From positions 1 to 50,059 of the forward strand of contig NZ_SHLX01000054.1 in the NCBI RefSeq assembly GCF_004764705.1: DNA of 50,059 nt, read 5' to 3'. Shown in pieces: positions 42,751 through 50,059 of this stretch; position 1 is the first letter of the stretch; each line of letters starts with the position of its first letter. Under the pieces are notes generated by a model. It searched no databases. It saw nothing but the letters and a program-made list of their open reading frames with translations, and had not been told where the DNA came from. Position numbers and translations under genes: made by a program. The DNA comes from Paenibacillus cymbidii (GTDB lineage Bacteria; Bacillota; Bacilli; Paenibacillales; NBRC-103111).

Positions 42751-44349
42751 TTACTTTTTGACGCCCGTTTGCGCGAGATAAGCATCCATCTGCTTCTGAT
42801 ACTCGGCGATGATTTTATCGATGCCCGCCTTCTGCAGCTTGTCGAGGAATTCCGCGTATACCTTGTCGTGATTCGGCAATGCGCCCCGCTGCAAGCCCAG
42901 ATTGAATTCCTTGACCACTGCGGCCACTTGCGCATTTTCCGTCTTGACCGGGGTCGGATCGATTTTGAGACCGCCCGCCGGATTATTGATAGCGACGTTT
43001 TCAACGTTTTTCACAATAAAATCGTTATAGCCTTCCATATCCGCTTGCGTCTCATACGCGTTGAACGCGTTGCCCGGCACCCACTTCCACAGCCCGTACG
43101 GCACGGTGTTGTCCTGCGCCTGGCCGGTGTAGCCGATCGTTTCGATGCGGTTGTCCTTGACTTTCTTGTAATGCTCGTTCTCCAGCCCGTAGACAAGCAG
43201 GTTGTACAAGTCCTTGCCCTTCTGCGAGTTCAGCAGATCAAGCAGCTGCATGGCGCGTTCCGGATTTTTCGAAGTGCGCGGAATCGACGTGCCCGTACCC
43301 GTGCCGTAGCCGGCGATGTACTTCTCCGAGAACGGAATGACGGTGAGCGGGAAGCCGTATTGCGCCGATTCCGTCTTTTCGGTGAAATCGTAATAGTTGT
43401 GCGCCCACAGCACGTAACCGTCTTTTTTGCCTTCGTCGGCACGCGGATTTTGCAGGCTGAGAATATCCTGGCGAATATAGCCCTTCTTGAACCAGTCTGC
43501 CATCGTGTCATAGTACAGCTTGCTTTCCGGAGCCGCAAACGCGTTGAGGATTTTGTACTCGCCGATCTTGTACATCAGCGGATCGCCGATCGCGACGTAG
43601 CCGTTTTTGAACACGAAGTTGAACGTGTCGGTGCTGACGCCTTTCTGGATTTTGCCGGCTTCCTTCAGCTTGGCCAAATATTGCTCGATTACGGCGAAGG
43701 TTTCTTTCGTATTCGTCTTGTTGGCGTAGAATACTTTCTGTGCCTCGGCGGCGTTCCAGTATTGATCGGCGAGCTCCTTGGGCGTGCGCAGCCCCCAGCG
43801 ATTGCCGGACGTCATCTGGTACGACGGAACCATGTATACTTTGCCGTTGACGTTGGCGTCGCCCGTGAACAGACGCTCCGGAATTACCTTGCGCAGCTCC
43901 TGCCCGTACTTGTCGAGCAGCTCGTCGAGCGGCAACAGACCGCCCTTGTTCACTTCTTCCGCCAGGTTGATCAAGTAACCGCTCCAGATCAGATCGACCG
44001 GCTCCGCGGAAGCCATGATCAGCTTAAACTTCTCGACATACTCCGTCCGCGTGAGCACTTCGAAGTCAACCGTCGTATTCGGCAGAAACTGCTGAAGCCG
44101 GGTGTTGAACTCTTTCCACACCTTGTCGGAATCCTTCTGCTTGCCCGGTCCGAGCATGATCCACTTGAGCGTAACCGGCTTGGGCGTCTCCTTGGGCGTT
44201 GCGGATACCGCAGTAGCGGATGCGGATGCCGACGGCGATGCCGATGTCCCGCTGCTTGCCTTGTCGTCCTTGCTGCATGCCGCCAGGATGGCGCCGAACG
44301 CAAGGATCAGCGTCAGCAGCATAGCAAGCGGTTTCAATCGTTTGTTCAA
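42751..44349 (-). CDS. Sugar ABC transporter substrate-binding lipoprotein, block 4
   Basis: A 532-residue lipid-anchored binding protein. The start is taken as TTG at 44349 (read as Met), nine bases after AGAGGGG. The frame is open far upstream into the permease gene, where it is only a shadow. The signal peptide KRLKPLAMLLTLILAFGA ends in lipobox ILAAC (Cys25), followed by a Ser/Ala-rich linker and VTLKWIMLGPGKQKDSDKVW. The C-terminus ends AEYQKQMDAYLAQTGVKK. It supplies the block 4 permeases and probably binds products of the neighbouring lyase. Confidence 0.9.
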   Translation of the reverse strand: MNKRLKPLAMLLTLILAFGAILAACSKDDKASSGTSASPSASASATAVSATPKETPKPVTLKWIMLGPGKQKDSDKVWKEFNTRLQQFLPNTTVDFEVLTRTEYVEKFKLIMASAEPVDLIWSGYLINLAEEVNKGGLLPLDELLDKYGQELRKVIPERLFTGDANVNGKVYMVPSYQMTSGNRWGLRTPKELADQYWNAAEAQKVFYANKTNTKETFAVIEQYLAKLKEAGKIQKGVSTDTFNFVFKNGYVAIGDPLMYKIGEYKILNAFAAPESKLYYDTMADWFKKGYIRQDILSLQNPRADEGKKDGYVLWAHNYYDFTEKTESAQYGFPLTVIPFSEKYIAGYGTGTGTSIPRTSKNPERAMQLLDLLNSQKGKDLYNLLVYGLENEHYKKVKDNRIETIGYTGQAQDNTVPYGLWKWVPGNAFNAYETQADMEGYNDFIVKNVENVAINNPAGGLKIDPTPVKTENAQVAAVVKEFNLGLQRGALPNHDKVYAEFLDKLQKAGIDKIIAEYQKQMDAYLAQTGVKK

Positions 44350-44459
44350 AATAACGTACCCCTCTCTGCGGATGATGTATGTCAAACCGGGGCGACGCGA
44401 GATTCGCGGCTGCAGCCTTGTCGGGCCCCAATGTCCAACCGTCGCGAACGGATCGCGGT

Positions 44460-45350
44460 TTATCCTTTGATGGAACCAACCGTCAACCCTTTGGCGAAAT
44501 GCTTCTGAAAAAACGGGAATACGATCAGCAGCGGACCTGCGGCGACGATCGCCATCGCAAACCGTACGGTTTCGCTCGGGATCTCCGTGCTGCCGGCATT
44601 CTGCAAATTCGCCGGCATATCGCGCGCCATATTGCGGATAAATTCGGCTTCGAGCAATATTTTTTGGAGCAGGAATTGCAGCGTGTACAATTTGGCATCG
44701 CGTATATAGATTAGCGCCTGAAACCAGTCGTTCCAGCGCTCCAGCAGCACGAACAGCGCGAACGTAGCAAACACCGGCTTCGACAGCGGCACGACGATTT
44801 GCAAGTAGACGCGCAGTTCGCCGGCGCCGTCGATTTTGGCGGATTCGATCAGGCCGTCGGGCAAGCCTTGGAAAAACGTACGGAAGATGATGATATAGAA
44901 AGCGTTCGCAAGCGACGGCAAAATATAAATCCAGATCGTATTGCCGATGTGCAAATACTGCGTATTCAAAATATAGCTCGGAATGAGCCCGCCGCCGAAC
45001 AGCATCGTGAAGAAGATGAAAAACGTGATCGGCTTGCGCAGCGCGAAGCTTCTGCGTGCCAGCGAATACGCGCACATCGACATGATCGTCAGGCTCAGGA
45101 CCATCGTCACCACCGATTGAAACGCCGTTACGCCGTAAGCCCGCGTCATCTCGCTCGTATTGCGGAACACGATGCGGTAGGCGGTGAAATCGATCTCCCG
45201 GGGGATCAGCTTGTAACCGTGCTCCAGCACGTCGCTTTCCCGCGATAGCGAGATGGCAATGACGAGTAGAAAAGGCAGCACGAACAGCAGGCTGAACAGA
45301 ATAAAAAACAGATGAACGAACAGACGGGAATCCAGTTTGCGGGTATGCAT
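44460..45350 (-). CDS. Carbohydrate ABC transporter permease, YtcP/MalG type, block 4
   Basis: A 296-residue permease with about six helices (first: LFVHLFFILFSLLFVLPFLLVI). The EAA loop is ESAKIDGAGEL...VVPLS, and the C-terminus FFQKHFAKGLTVGSIKG is typical of the family. Start: ATG eleven bases after AAAGGAG. It is 42 bp downstream of its LplB-type partner and 110 bp upstream of the binding-protein start. Confidence 0.92.
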   Translation of the reverse strand: MHTRKLDSRLFVHLFFILFSLLFVLPFLLVIAISLSRESDVLEHGYKLIPREIDFTAYRIVFRNTSEMTRAYGVTAFQSVVTMVLSLTIMSMCAYSLARRSFALRKPITFFIFFTMLFGGGLIPSYILNTQYLHIGNTIWIYILPSLANAFYIIIFRTFFQGLPDGLIESAKIDGAGELRVYLQIVVPLSKPVFATFALFVLLERWNDWFQALIYIRDAKLYTLQFLLQKILLEAEFIRNMARDMPANLQNAGSTEIPSETVRFAMAIVAAGPLLIVFPFFQKHFAKGLTVGSIKG

Positions 45351-45392
45351 ATCAAGGCGTGCTCCTTTGGGTTATCATGCTTGTTCGGCTGC

Positions 45393-46319
45393 TCAGAAGA
45401 TTGCATTCTCCGGCTTCACTTTGCGAATGATGCCATTGGCGATCAGGATCAGCACCAAGCCCACCACCGACTGGAACAACCCGACTGCCGCCGTCATGCC
45501 GATATCCCCGTTGCGCAATCCCCGATACACGTACGTATCGATGATGTCTGTCGTCGGATACAAGGCGCCAACGTCGCGGGGCAATTGGTAGAACAGACCG
45601 AAGTCGCCCCGGAACAGCCCGCCGATCGCCAGAATGACGAGAATGGTCATCACCGGCGTCAGCGACGGAATCGAAATCGCCCAGACCTGCCTCCAGCGGT
45701 TCGCGCCGTCCATCCGCGCCGCCTCGAACAGCTCGCTGTCGATGGACATCAGCGCCGCATAGTAGATAATGCTGCTGAGTCCGACTGTCTTCCACATCTC
45801 GAAACCGATGATCAGGTACGGCCATACCTTCGCTTCCGAGTACCAGGTCACCGGCTCGAAGCCGAGTCCTTCCAGCGCCTGATTGAATATGCCCATCGTC
45901 GGGCTCAGCAGCGTATAAGAAATGTAAGCGACCAGCACCCAGGACAGGAATCGCGGCAAAATCATCGTCGTCTGGTAATATTTGAGCGCGGCGCGGCTGC
46001 GAACCTCGTACAGCAGCAGCGCGACGAAGATCGCCGCAGCGTTGCCGAGCACGATGAACGCGCTGCTGTAGCCGACCGTGTTGCGCGTGATGCGCCAGGC
46101 GTCCTGCGAAGTGAAGAAAAATTTGAAATTCGTAAAGCCGATCCATTCGCTGCCCAGAATGCCGAGGGAATACTTATAATCCTTGAAAGCGAGTACAACA
46201 CCGACCATGGGCAAGTAATGGAAAATAAGAAAGTAAAGCAGCGCGGGCACAGTCAAACCGAACAGCACCGCGTTGCTTCTGACTGCGCGCAGCAGGGCGC
46301 GTTTGCGAAGCGCGATCAT
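45393..46319 (-). CDS. Carbohydrate ABC transporter permease, LplB type, block 4
   Basis: A 308-residue permease whose first helix (VLFGLTVPALLYFLIFHYLPM) runs into VGVVLAFKDYKYSLGI. The EAA loop is EAARMDGANRW...SIPSL. Start: ATG eight bases after AAGGAG. It opens the block 4 transporter set, 211 bp downstream of the histidine kinase gene; that gap holds a -10-like TAATAT and short inverted repeats, so it may have its own regulated promoter. Confidence 0.92.
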   Translation of the reverse strand: MIALRKRALLRAVRSNAVLFGLTVPALLYFLIFHYLPMVGVVLAFKDYKYSLGILGSEWIGFTNFKFFFTSQDAWRITRNTVGYSSAFIVLGNAAAIFVALLLYEVRSRAALKYYQTTMILPRFLSWVLVAYISYTLLSPTMGIFNQALEGLGFEPVTWYSEAKVWPYLIIGFEMWKTVGLSSIIYYAALMSIDSELFEAARMDGANRWRQVWAISIPSLTPVMTILVILAIGGLFRGDFGLFYQLPRDVGALYPTTDIIDTYVYRGLRNGDIGMTAAVGLFQSVVGLVLILIANGIIRKVKPENAIF

Positions 46320-46373
46320 GACGGATTCTCCTTCTGGCTGAATGGCGGCGGCTTAGCTCGTGCCGTTACTTTC

Positions 46374-46379
46374 ATATTA
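46374..46379 (-). promoter_or_regulatory. Possible -10 box (TAATAT) of the block 4 transporter operon
   Basis: TAATAT on the minus strand, about 55 bases before the permease start, with no good -35. This would suit activation by the response regulator. An inverted repeat CTGTT, AAAA, AACAG lies further upstream, at about 46426-46439. Confidence 0.3.
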
Positions 46380-46530
46380 GAGCAGCGCCGCCGGCAAAAC
46401 TACGGCAAATAATTGCGAAACGGCCTGTTTTTTAACAGACCGCTGTCACATCTTCGTATGAGAAAGGAGAAAAAAACAAGATAAGACGCTATTTTTAGCG
46501 GATCTTGTACATACCGGCGCTTGCCGGCGG

Positions 46531-48318
46531 CTATTGCTCCACGCGCGGCATCCACAAGCTGACCTGCGTCCCTCCGCCCGGGAGCGGCGTCAGCGTTACG
46601 CCGTAATTGTCCCCGAACAACAGCTTGATCCGCTGGTTCACATTGCCGAGACCGATATGCTCGGAAGCGAATCCGCTGTCCCGCGACAGCTTCTCGTTCA
46701 TCTGCTGCGCCTGCTCGCTCGTAATGCCGATGCCGTCATCCGTCACCTCGATGATCAGGTCGCTTCCCGCCGCCTTGCAGCGGACCGTGATCGTGCCGTT
46801 CTTCCGCGCCGGCCGGATGCCGTGCTCGATCGCATTTTCGATCAGCGGTTGCAATGCCAGTTGCACGACCTGGCAGCTCCGCAGGCCTTCGTCCAGCTCC
46901 CAATCGACGGTGAGCTTGTCCGGGAAGCGCAGCTTCATGATGTCTACGTAACGTCTGGCATGCTCGATTTCCGTGGCGAGCGGCACCAGATGGCGGTTCG
47001 CATCCTTGGACAGCGCCATCAGATCGGCCAGCGTGGCCACCATGTCGGACACGTCGTTTTTCCCGTTCGTCAATTGCATCGCCTTCCAGTTGATCGCTTC
47101 CAGCGTGTTGTACAGGAAGTGCGGATTGATCTGCGACTGCAGCGCCACCGACCTGGCTTTGTCCAGCATCGCAACCCGCCGCTCCAATTCCTGCTGCAGC
47201 TGCCGGTTGGAATCGAACGTTTTGACAATATTTTTGACAATAAATTTCAGCTCGTTCGTCTCCCGTACTTCCGGCTCGCCGGTTCGTTTCATCCAGCTGT
47301 CCGGATTTTCGATCAGCGCCAGAATGCGTTTGACCGGAAGGAACGTGCGCTGCGTAATGAGCAGCGACACGAGCAGCACAACCAGCAAGCCGGCGCCGAA
47401 CAACAGGAACGACGAGCGTTCCAGCGCGCTCATCCGGTCGCTGTAGTGCTGCAGCGGCAGCATCGATACGTAACTCCATTCCTGAGTGGCCGACTGCACC
47501 GTCGAAACGACGTATCGCGTACCGCTCAGCGTCACGATGCCCGTTCCGGTTTGATCGAAGGACACGCCGGCCAGCAGCGGCACGTCGGCCGCGCGCCGGA
47601 GAAAATCATCCGGGTTGCCGCTGTAGATAACGATCCCCTTCTTGTCGATCATGAACACCGATTCCGCCGCTCCGCTTGCCGACGTACCGATCGCCCGGCC
47701 AATCCCTTCGATGTCGATGTTCACCACAACGGCGCCCAGCTTGTCGTATTGGCCCAGGAATACCGGCCGCACCAGGGAAATGTAATTCGGATAAATGTCG
47801 CTATGCTTGCGAGCCACAATGACCGGCGTTTCGCTCTTGCTGCCTTTGTAGGCGTCGATCCAGTTCCGATCGCTGAGCTCAGCGAGCGTGCCGCTTTCGC
47901 GATTGGACACAACGAAGTCGGTTTGGGCCGAATACAAGTAGAGGGAGTCGAAGTAGTCGTAAACATGCACGTATTTGGTAATGTCCGCGTAAATATTTTT
48001 GAACAGGTTGTCGAGGATGTTGCCCGGGTCGGGAGAGAGCAGGAATACCGCCGATTCCGCCTGCAGGGCGAATTGCGCAGCGGTTCGGTCCGTTTGGCGG
48101 AAGATGGCGTCGACCACGTCGCGAATCCGTTCCAGCGAACCCTGGCTGACCGCGCCAATCTCGTTGTTGACCGCGTGGTTCATCTTGGAAAAGACATAAA
48201 CGCTCATCGCTGCGAACGGCGTCACGACAAGCAACACGATCAGCAGCAAATTTTTGATGAAAAGGCTTTGGAATTTGTAGTGGCGAATGTACGCGAACAG
48301 CCGGGTTCCGGCATTCAT
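46531..48318 (-). CDS. Sensor histidine kinase, YesM type (HisKA_7TM-less, His_kinase/HATPase)
   Basis: A 595-residue membrane sensor kinase. Helices near residues 20-45 (NLLLIVLLVVTPFAAMSVYVF) and 300-322 (FLLFGAGLLVVLLVSLLIT) flank a Cache-like extracellular domain. The phosphoacceptor motif QINPHFLYNTLEAINW lies near residue 397. The ATP-binding N box (PLIENAIEHGI, near 491), G1 box (DDGIGI, near 527) and G2 box (GLGNVNQR, near 556) are all present. It should sense an extracellular sugar and phosphorylate the adjacent response regulator. Its ATG overlaps the regulator's stop by four bases, so the two are translationally coupled. Confidence 0.92.
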   Translation of the reverse strand: MNAGTRLFAYIRHYKFQSLFIKNLLLIVLLVVTPFAAMSVYVFSKMNHAVNNEIGAVSQGSLERIRDVVDAIFRQTDRTAAQFALQAESAVFLLSPDPGNILDNLFKNIYADITKYVHVYDYFDSLYLYSAQTDFVVSNRESGTLAELSDRNWIDAYKGSKSETPVIVARKHSDIYPNYISLVRPVFLGQYDKLGAVVVNIDIEGIGRAIGTSASGAAESVFMIDKKGIVIYSGNPDDFLRRAADVPLLAGVSFDQTGTGIVTLSGTRYVVSTVQSATQEWSYVSMLPLQHYSDRMSALERSSFLLFGAGLLVVLLVSLLITQRTFLPVKRILALIENPDSWMKRTGEPEVRETNELKFIVKNIVKTFDSNRQLQQELERRVAMLDKARSVALQSQINPHFLYNTLEAINWKAMQLTNGKNDVSDMVATLADLMALSKDANRHLVPLATEIEHARRYVDIMKLRFPDKLTVDWELDEGLRSCQVVQLALQPLIENAIEHGIRPARKNGTITVRCKAAGSDLIIEVTDDGIGITSEQAQQMNEKLSRDSGFASEHIGLGNVNQRIKLLFGDNYGVTLTPLPGGGTQVSLWMPRVEQ

Positions 48319-49631
48319 ACTTGTCCATCCTCCGGCAGGTCCCGTTTCAACGCCAGCCTGCGGACGTAATCCTTGGGCGTCAAGCCGGTCGCCTGTTTGA
48401 ACACCTTGGCAAAATATTTGCCGCTGCTGTAGCCGACCTTCTCGCCGATTTCGTTGGTGCGGCAGCGGTTCGATTCCAGCAGTTCGATCGCACGGCGCAC
48501 GCGAACGGAAGTCAAATAGTCGATGAAATTGACGCCGGCGTACAGCTTGAACTGTTTGCTGAAATAGACCGGGTGGAGGAACACCTGATCCGCCACTTGC
48601 TCAAGCGACAAATCGACGGCGTAATGCGCATCGATGTAAGCCTGCGCCTTGCGCATCAGCAGCTGCAGCGACTCGTCCTGAGCGTCGGCGGCGCCGTGTG
48701 CTGCGACCGGAGCCGGCGCGGCCTCGTTCGGCGGCGTGGCGGCTTTGCCCGCGCATGCGGCCGCCGCATGCTCCGCCAGCGTCGGCGCGACTTCCGGCAG
48801 CGTCCAGTCGCAGGACAAGCCGAACAGCGACTCCACCGCTTCGGCCATTCGCGCCAGTTCGCCGGCGATGCGCGCTGCCCGGTCCGCCGTGCCCGCTGCC
48901 GCAGCGGTTACGAACACGCAAAGAACGAGCTCGCCTTCTTCGTCGCGAAACGGCTCGAAGCGAAGCTCGTCCGTTTCCTTGCGCAGCAGCGCGAGCAGCG
49001 TTTCGGCCGTTGCGCGGCCGCTCCGGCCTTCGGCTCCCGCTTCCGCTCCGCCGTCGCCGATTCGCAGCCGGGCCGCGTAACACGCGTCCGTCATCAGGCT
49101 TGGCGGCCAGTCCAGCAGCTCGATGCGCCGGGCCAACTCCGCCGGATCGTTCCGCTCTCCCGCGAAAACCTCCTGCAGCAGCTGCTCCCGCAGCACGGCC
49201 GCATACTCCCGGCTGCGTTTCCGCTCCCGCCGGTACGCGAGTTCTTCCGCGCGCTCGCCGTCCAGCTCCGCCTTCAGCCCGGCAAACACGCCGTAAATTT
49301 CTTCATAACGCGTCGGCTTGAGCAGAAAGTGCCGAACATTGTACTGCATCGCCGATTTGGCGTATTCGAATTCGCGGTATCCGCTGATGATGACGACCTT
49401 CGTCCGCCATTTGCGTTCGAACACGCGACGGGCCACTTCGAGGCCGGACACTTCGACCATGCGGATATCCGTCAGCACGACGTCGACTTCGTGCCGCTCC
49501 AGGTAGTCGATGCCTTCCTTGCCGTCCTCGAACACCGCCACCAGCTCGTACCCGAGCTCCGCCCACGGGACGATGCTGGACAAGCCGCTGCGAATCATCG
49601 GCTCGTCGTCGAGCACGATCATTTTGTACAC
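48315..49631 (-). CDS. Response regulator, YesN type (REC plus AraC helix-turn-helix)
   Basis: A 438-residue regulator. The receiver domain (1-120) has the acidic pair Asp8-Asp9, phospho-acceptor Asp55 in VVLTDIRM, Ser83 in IISGY and Lys105 in LLKPT, so it looks fully functional. A variable middle region leads to a C-terminal AraC domain (from about residue 335: LSLEQVADQVFLHPVYFSKQFK, then IGEKVGYSSGKYFAKVFKQATGLTPKDY). Start: GTG at 49631, eight bases after GGGGAG; an ATG overlapping the ribosome binding site is out of frame. It probably activates the block 4 transporter and lyase operon. A promoter lies at 49664-49692. Confidence 0.92.
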   Translation of the reverse strand: MYKMIVLDDEPMIRSGLSSIVPWAELGYELVAVFEDGKEGIDYLERHEVDVVLTDIRMVEVSGLEVARRVFERKWRTKVVIISGYREFEYAKSAMQYNVRHFLLKPTRYEEIYGVFAGLKAELDGERAEELAYRRERKRSREYAAVLREQLLQEVFAGERNDPAELARRIELLDWPPSLMTDACYAARLRIGDGGAEAGAEGRSGRATAETLLALLRKETDELRFEPFRDEEGELVLCVFVTAAAAGTADRAARIAGELARMAEAVESLFGLSCDWTLPEVAPTLAEHAAAACAGKAATPPNEAAPAPVAAHGAADAQDESLQLLMRKAQAYIDAHYAVDLSLEQVADQVFLHPVYFSKQFKLYAGVNFIDYLTSVRVRRAIELLESNRCRTNEIGEKVGYSSGKYFAKVFKQATGLTPKDYVRRLALKRDLPEDGQV

Positions 49632-49663
49632 GCGTACATCTCCCCTCGTAACCGCTTTCTCCT

Positions 49664-49692
49664 AGTATAATCGCTGCGCCGCAGCCGGTAAA
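49664..49692 (-). promoter_or_regulatory. Probable promoter of the two-component genes
   Basis: Minus strand TTTACC (49692-49687), 17 bp, TATACT (49669-49664), 33 bases before the GTG start. Confidence 0.5.
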
Positions 49693-49773
49693 TAATGGAC
49701 GTGAATGGTGTCAAACCTTGTCCCCGTTGCGACAGGGGGCTATATTCCATGCAGTCTACTGCAGGCCTGATGA

Positions 49774-49913
49774 AAATAGGCCATGTTTTCTTGGCTATTT
49801 CGCCCAAAAGGGACGTCAGCAACAAAATAACCAGTGAAATCGCTGGCTATTTCGCGGAAAAGTTCGCTTTGGGAGCGTTTGGGGCTCAATAGCCAGTGTT
49901 TTCACTGGCTATT
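49774..49913 (+). repeat. Four-hairpin element, copy D, lacking the fourth hairpin
   Basis: Hairpins begin at 49775 (AATAGGCC...GGCTATT), 49826 (AATAACCAGTG, loop AAAT, CGCTGGCTATT) and 49888 (AATAGCCAGTG, loop TTTT, CACTGGCTATT), spaced 51 and 62 like copies B and C. The spacer after unit 3 continues as expected (GGAAAATGGGATGA) to about 49940, where unit 4 should begin, but unrelated sequence follows. It accounts for much of the 411-base gap. Confidence 0.75.
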
Positions 49914-49989
49914 TACAGTGTGGCGCGGAAAATGGGATGACGTACAATAGTGTGTGTAACCAAGATTTGGAGCCTAGCCAGGCAACAAA

Positions 49990-50059
49990 AAAGTAGGGTA
50001 TTCTCGGGATGGTCAAAGTCACCAAGAAAGGAACCCTACTCGATGACTACTATAGCGGA
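49990..50059 (+). mobile_element. Possible left end of an insertion sequence (cut by the window edge)
   Basis: The sequence after about 49940 no longer matches the repeat element it interrupts. A partial inverted repeat (AGTAGGGT at 49992-49999; ACCCTACT at 50033-50040) precedes an ATG at 50043, with AAAGGAA about ten bases upstream; five codons (MTTIA) are visible. This fits the start of a transposase gene, but nothing in the visible stretch identifies a family. Confidence 0.25.

Noticed and set aside
44350..45075. N-terminal extension of the block 4 binding protein to 45075
   Set aside because: The extension lies in the wrong frame of the YtcP-type permease gene; a signal peptide with lipobox begins right after the TTG at 44349 behind a good ribosome binding site.
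1..50059. tRNA, rRNA or riboswitch genes
   Set aside because: I saw no tRNA-like cloverleaf, rRNA sequence or recognisable riboswitch core in any gap.

Overview
The window comes from a GC-rich Gram-positive bacterium, most likely a Paenibacillaceae member (Paenibacillus/Cohnella type). The evidence is four sets of LplB/YtcP-type sugar permeases with lipoprotein binding proteins and no ATPase gene nearby, large membrane-anchored AraC regulators, a YesM/YesN-type two-component pair, a CvfC-like HEAT-repeat protein, and strong AGGAGG-type ribosome binding sites. The placement rests on gene content and style only, with no marker gene.

Layout. Positions 1-2150 are ordinary chromosome: the Arg/Gly-rich tail of a protein (perhaps a DEAD-box helicase), a divergent guanylate-kinase-like protein and a CvfC-like protein. 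From 2163 almost everything serves polysaccharide breakdown and oligosaccharide import. Block 1 (minus, 10262-2163): Nudix hydrolase, membrane AraC regulator, two permeases, binding protein, sulfatase. Block 2 (plus, 10579-21821): membrane AraC regulator, two permeases, binding protein, and a 1710-residue secreted beta-helix protein with alternating Ig-like and carbohydrate-binding-like modules. Block 3 (plus, 22167-32142) repeats block 2's gene order, but its binding protein has an in-frame TAA and its beta-helix gene has a frameshift. Then, on the minus strand, come a sulfatase (33620-32244) and a GH29 alpha-L-fucosidase (35395-34004). Block 4 (minus, 49631-36643): response regulator, histidine kinase, two permeases, binding protein, and a 1994-residue secreted heparinase II/III-type lyase candidate.

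Working model (inference): secreted beta-helix enzymes and the lyase cut an extracellular polysaccharide. Four binding-protein/permease sets import different oligosaccharides, powered by a shared MsmX-type ATPase encoded elsewhere. The fucosidase and both sulfatases lack signal peptides and would finish the job in the cytoplasm. Fucosidase plus two sulfatases suggests a sulfated, fucose-containing glycan, but the substrate cannot be read from sequence.

The most unusual content is between the genes. A composite element of four hairpins about 195 bp long occurs at 21845-22040 and, inverted, at 36436-36628, with a three-hairpin truncated copy at 49774-49913. Hairpin start spacings are 51, 62 and 52 bp in both complete copies and 51 and 62 in the truncated one, although the sequences have diverged. 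A related-looking tandem array of exactly six 51-bp units, each starting with an AATAAGCC-type hairpin, fills the gap between fucosidase and sulfatase. A 409-bp CTTCTR hexanucleotide tract, a 9-bp repeat tract and a second hairpin family lie at 35534-36247. The right edge may enter an insertion sequence that truncated the third element copy.
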